DNA of 6,745 bases, from NCBI GenBank assembly GCA_049323915.1, contig JBMOPC010000085.1:1-6745 (forward strand). The letters run 5' to 3'. The stretch comes from BRHc4a sp049323915. GTDB lineage: Bacteria > Bacillota > Desulfotomaculia > Desulfotomaculales > Desulfocucumaceae. Made by a program: the position numbers and the translations under genes. Positions 5,268 to 6,745 of the stretch are shown here, one piece after another. Each line of letters opens with the position of its first letter. The stretch's first letter is position 1. The notes beneath the pieces were generated by a model. The model was given only the letters and a program-made list of their open reading frames with translations, did no database searches and was not told the origin of the DNA.

Positions 5268-5304
5268 AGGCGCCCTGGAACGGGCGCCTTGTTACTATTT
5301 TCCC
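5268..5304 (+). terminator. Rho-independent terminator of the DUF3243 gene
   Basis: AGGCGCCC-TGGAAC-GGGCGCCT (5268-5289) forms an 8-bp GC-rich stem, followed by a broken T-tract TGTTACTATTTT on the plus strand. The minus-strand side has no T-run, so the orientation fits termination of the DUF3243 transcript. Confidence 0.7.
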
Positions 5305-5361
5305 ATTTACAGTGAATAAAAAAGAATACAACACCGCTTTTCCGTAAATAATATAATAAAA

Positions 5362-5811
5362 ATGTTGAACGGAAGTTTGCCGGTGACGCATATTATTATG
5401 GCGGCTGTCTCCTGGACTGCTGTCTTTTTTATTATAGGGAAAAGGCTTTCGGGACTGTGGAAGGCAGGGCTTTTAGGCATCGGGCTGGTGGTGCTGGTGG
5501 ACTGGATTGGAACCGCTCAAAACCTGTACCAGTACCCCGGGGGCTTTTTTTACATCGGAAAACTGCCTTTATTCCACATATTGAACTCCTATGCCCTTGT
5601 CCTTCTTTATTTGAACTGGCTTCCCGCAGGCTGGAAAAAAAAGGCGCTGTACACACTTTACGCCTCGGCGGTTTTGCTGGCGGTGGAGGTTGCGGGATTC
5701 AGGTTTGGAGCAATAATATACACCGGCTGGCAGATCTGGCACAGCTATTTTCTTCTGGTGGCGGGACTTTTGTTGGTGGCCTTTCTGTCAGACGTTTTCG
5801 GGCTTTTGTAG
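5362..5811 (+). CDS. Small multi-pass membrane protein, CBO0543-like (tentative)
   Basis: Up to 149 residues with about five hydrophobic segments: near 9-27, 34-50, 68-87, 95-112 and 124-146. Charged residues are few and lie in short connectors such as KRLSGLWK (27-34) and GWKKK (90-94). Polar or aromatic residues next to segment 2 (DWIGTAQNLYQYPGGFF, 47-63) recall the uncharacterised CBO0543 membrane family of Firmicutes, but I hold that loosely. There is no catalytic motif and no function can be given. The start is uncertain: ATG 5362 has no SD and lies only 4 nt after a TATAAT (5352-5357). GTG 5383 has GGAAG upstream, and ATG 5398 is also in frame; all keep the first membrane segment mostly intact. 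It stands alone and ends at a bidirectional terminator. Confidence 0.7.
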   Translation: MLNGSLPVTHIIMAAVSWTAVFFIIGKRLSGLWKAGLLGIGLVVLVDWIGTAQNLYQYPGGFFYIGKLPLFHILNSYALVLLYLNWLPAGWKKKALYTLYASAVLLAVEVAGFRFGAIIYTGWQIWHSYFLLVAGLLLVAFLSDVFGLL

Positions 5812-5831
5812 CTGACAGCCTTATGGAATAG

Positions 5832-5872
5832 AAAAAAACATGGTTTAAGCCTTTGCTTAAACCATATTTTTT
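5832..5872. terminator. Bidirectional terminator between convergent genes
   Basis: ATGGTTTAAGC (5840-5850) and GCTTAAACCAT (5855-5865) form a perfect 11-bp stem with a CTTT loop. On the plus strand it is followed by TATTTTTT, serving the membrane-protein gene. On the minus strand it is followed by GTTTTTTT (5839-5832), serving the tRNA gene, whose CCA end abuts it. Confidence 0.88.
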
Positions 5873-5958
5873 GGTGCGGCAGAAGGGACTTGAACCCCCA
5901 CACCCGTACGGGCATAAGAACCTGAATCTTACGCGTCTGCCAATTCCGCCACTGCCGC
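5872..5958 (-). tRNA. tRNA-Leu, anticodon CAG
   Basis: 87 nt on the minus strand including an encoded 3' CCA (5872-5874). The acceptor stem GCGGCAG pairs perfectly with CTGCCGC, with A as discriminator base. The anticodon stem TAAGA/TCTTA encloses the loop TTCAGGT, giving anticodon CAG, which reads CUG. A long variable arm built on CCCGTACGGG marks a class II tRNA, and with this anticodon identifies leucine. The T arm carries GGTTCAAGTCC; its stem includes two G-U pairs. A strong promoter lies about 34 nt upstream and the shared terminator directly follows, so it is transcribed as a single-tRNA unit. Confidence 0.97.
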
Positions 5959-5997
5959 ATATCTTGTTTTCCAGCGCCTTTCCCGTGCGCAAGTATT

Positions 5998-6026
5998 ATA
6001 TTAACACATGGACATACCGGTGTCAA
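5998..6026 (-). promoter_or_regulatory. Promoter of tRNA-Leu
   Basis: A perfect -35 TTGACA (6021-6026) is followed by a 17-nt spacer and -10 TAATAT (5998-6003), preceded by TGT as an extended -10. The start would fall near 5991, leaving about 33 nt of 5' leader for RNase P to remove. A TATAAT at 5995-6000 is an alternative -10 at the less favourable 20-nt spacing. Confidence 0.8.
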
Positions 6027-6095
6027 CAGGAGCATCTCCATAAATTAAATACAACTCTGACAACCTTTACAAGCTGTCTTATGTTTCTGCTGAGG

Positions 6096-6500
6096 TTAAT
6101 CTTCCACTATGCGCACCCATACCTTTCTTTTCCTGGGGCCGTCGAACTCGCAGAAAAATATGCCCTGCCAGGCGCCCAGGAGCAGTTTTCCCCCGCTGAT
6201 AAAAACCGTAGCCGAGCTGCCCGTTAAGGAAGCCTTGATGTGGGCGTCGGAATTACCCTCGCTGTGGAGGTAGTCTCCATTCTCAGGGACCAGACCTTCA
6301 AGGGCGGCTATTATATCGCGGACCACGGTGGGGTCCGCGTTTTCATTTATGGTCACGCCCGCCGTGGTGTGGGGCGCGAAAACAGTGGCAACCCCCTCCC
6401 TTACCCCCAGTCCCGAGACCAGTCCCTGCACTTTCCCGGTAATGCTTATAAACTCCACCCTTTTGTTACTGTTCAAATCCAGCGTGGCCACCGCCGCCAT
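6096..6500 (-). CDS. yjbQ: YjbQ / UPF0047 family protein
   Basis: The 134 residues match this small, trimeric, widely conserved family, whose E. coli member was reported to have low thiamin phosphate synthase activity; the physiological role is unsettled. The three signature blocks are intact: FAPHTTAGVTINENADPTV (about 41-59) with His44, EGNSDAHIKASLTGSS (81-96) with His87, and GAWQGIFFCEFDGPRKRKV (109-127) with Glu118 and Asp120. I start at ATG 6500, because AAAGGAGGGG lies 4 nt upstream; a longer reading from GTG 6524 would translate the SD itself. It lies upstream of the tRNA-Leu promoter on the same strand, 137 nt from the tRNA. Between them is only a weak hairpin (GACAGC/GTTGTC) followed by a T-rich stretch, which may terminate it poorly. 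Confidence 0.93.
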   Translation of the reverse strand: MAAVATLDLNSNKRVEFISITGKVQGLVSGLGVREGVATVFAPHTTAGVTINENADPTVVRDIIAALEGLVPENGDYLHSEGNSDAHIKASLTGSSATVFISGGKLLLGAWQGIFFCEFDGPRKRKVWVRIVED

Positions 6501-6514
6501 AAAACCCCTCCTTT

Positions 6515-6554
6515 TTTTAGCCACAGAGGTTATAAGGATAATCTTTTAACCACA
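6515..6554 (-). repeat. Direct repeat TGTGGYTAAAA upstream of yjbQ
   Basis: TTTTAGCCACA (6515-6525) and TTTTAACCACA (6544-6554) are two 11-nt copies differing by one base, 29 nt apart. The first is extended to CCACAGAGG, which resembles the ACCACAGAG element between the peptidase gene and efp. The left copy borders the yjbQ SD. Confidence 0.5.
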
Positions 6555-6594
6555 TTAATAAGGCGCTTGTTTTGAAAATATATTAATATTATAT

Positions 6595-6627
6595 AACAAC
6601 CGGCCCTAATGGCCGGTTGTTGTTTTG
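6595..6627. terminator. Strong hairpin upstream of yjbQ, terminator-like
   Basis: AACAACCGGCC (6595-6605) and GGCCGGTTGTT (6611-6621) form a perfect 11-bp stem with a 5-nt loop. The plus-strand continuation GTTTTGG is a short T-run, while the minus-strand continuation is ATATAATATT. No plus-strand gene ends here, so it more likely ends a minus-strand gene beyond the right edge. It could also act in the yjbQ leader. Confidence 0.5.
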
Positions 6628-6692
6628 GAACTTGTATATATTTTCATTAATACTGTCTCAAAAAAGTTTAGCTTGTAAGAACATCTGTAATC

Positions 6693-6745
6693 ATTCTGGA
6701 TTCTGAATTCTGGATTCCGCCGCCGTTACGGCGGCGCCGCCCGCA
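6693..6745. repeat. ATTCTGR heptads and GC-rich palindrome at right edge
   Basis: 6693-6720 reads as 7-nt units ATTCTGG, ATTCTGA, ATTCTGG, ATTCCGC. It runs straight into an 8-bp hairpin CGCCGCCG-TTA-CGGCGGCG (6718-6736), which overlaps a perfect palindrome GGCGGCGCCGCC (6730-6741). The 6525-6745 region holds no credible gene; besides this element it contains the hairpin at 6595-6621 and AT-rich DNA. Confidence 0.6.

Noticed and set aside
5853..6227. 124-codon plus-strand ORF and overlapping minus-strand ORFs over 5699-6041
   Set aside because: They run across the tRNA-Leu gene, its promoter and the end of yjbQ; chance frames.

Overview
The window most resembles a spore-forming, anaerobic Clostridia chromosome of the Desulfotomaculum/Pelotomaculum (Peptococcaceae-like) type. 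The reasons are the CD1247-type gene next to efp, the aroQ-pepP-efp order, the DUF3243 and YabG-like proteins, strong G-rich Shine-Dalgarno (SD) sequences, several GTG/TTG starts, and many Rho-independent terminators. The genus is an inference; no rRNA or marker phylogeny was possible.

Left part (1-2700, all minus strand, transcribed right to left): a promoter with an extended -10 lies just upstream of aroQ (type II 3-dehydroquinate dehydratase). It is followed by an M24 Xaa-Pro peptidase gene whose GTG overlaps the aroQ stop by 4 nt, then efp (TTG start), then the N-terminal part of a CD1247-type coiled-coil protein that runs off the left edge. An imperfect 'ACCACAGAG' inverted repeat sits inside the operon between the peptidase gene and efp. 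The CD1247-type gene has a leader in which a 9-bp complementary segment would mask its SD.

Middle (2700-4620, minus strand): a TldE/PmbA-family gene ends in its own terminator, beside heptad-repeat palindromes. Upstream lies a small gene encoding only a YabG N-terminal-like domain, closed by an 11-bp hairpin terminator. Between the two is a possible 15-codon leader ORF.

Right-middle (4590-5870, plus strand): a DUF3243 (YmfJ-like) gene is followed by about 190 nt of almost continuous hairpins ending in a terminator. Then comes a small multi-pass membrane protein gene, ended by a bidirectional terminator shared with the convergent tRNA gene.

Right part (5870-6745, minus strand): tRNA-Leu(CAG) with encoded CCA and a strong promoter, then a YjbQ/UPF0047 gene, then about 245 nt without a gene that carries a hairpin, ATTCTGR heptads and a GC-rich palindrome at the edge.

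The genes are mostly housekeeping: shikimate pathway, peptide turnover, elongation rescue at polyproline, and leucine decoding. Pairing a proline-specific peptidase with EF-P in one operon is a known clostridial layout. No defence system, insertion sequence, CRISPR array or prophage was seen. The unusual content is in the intergenic DNA.
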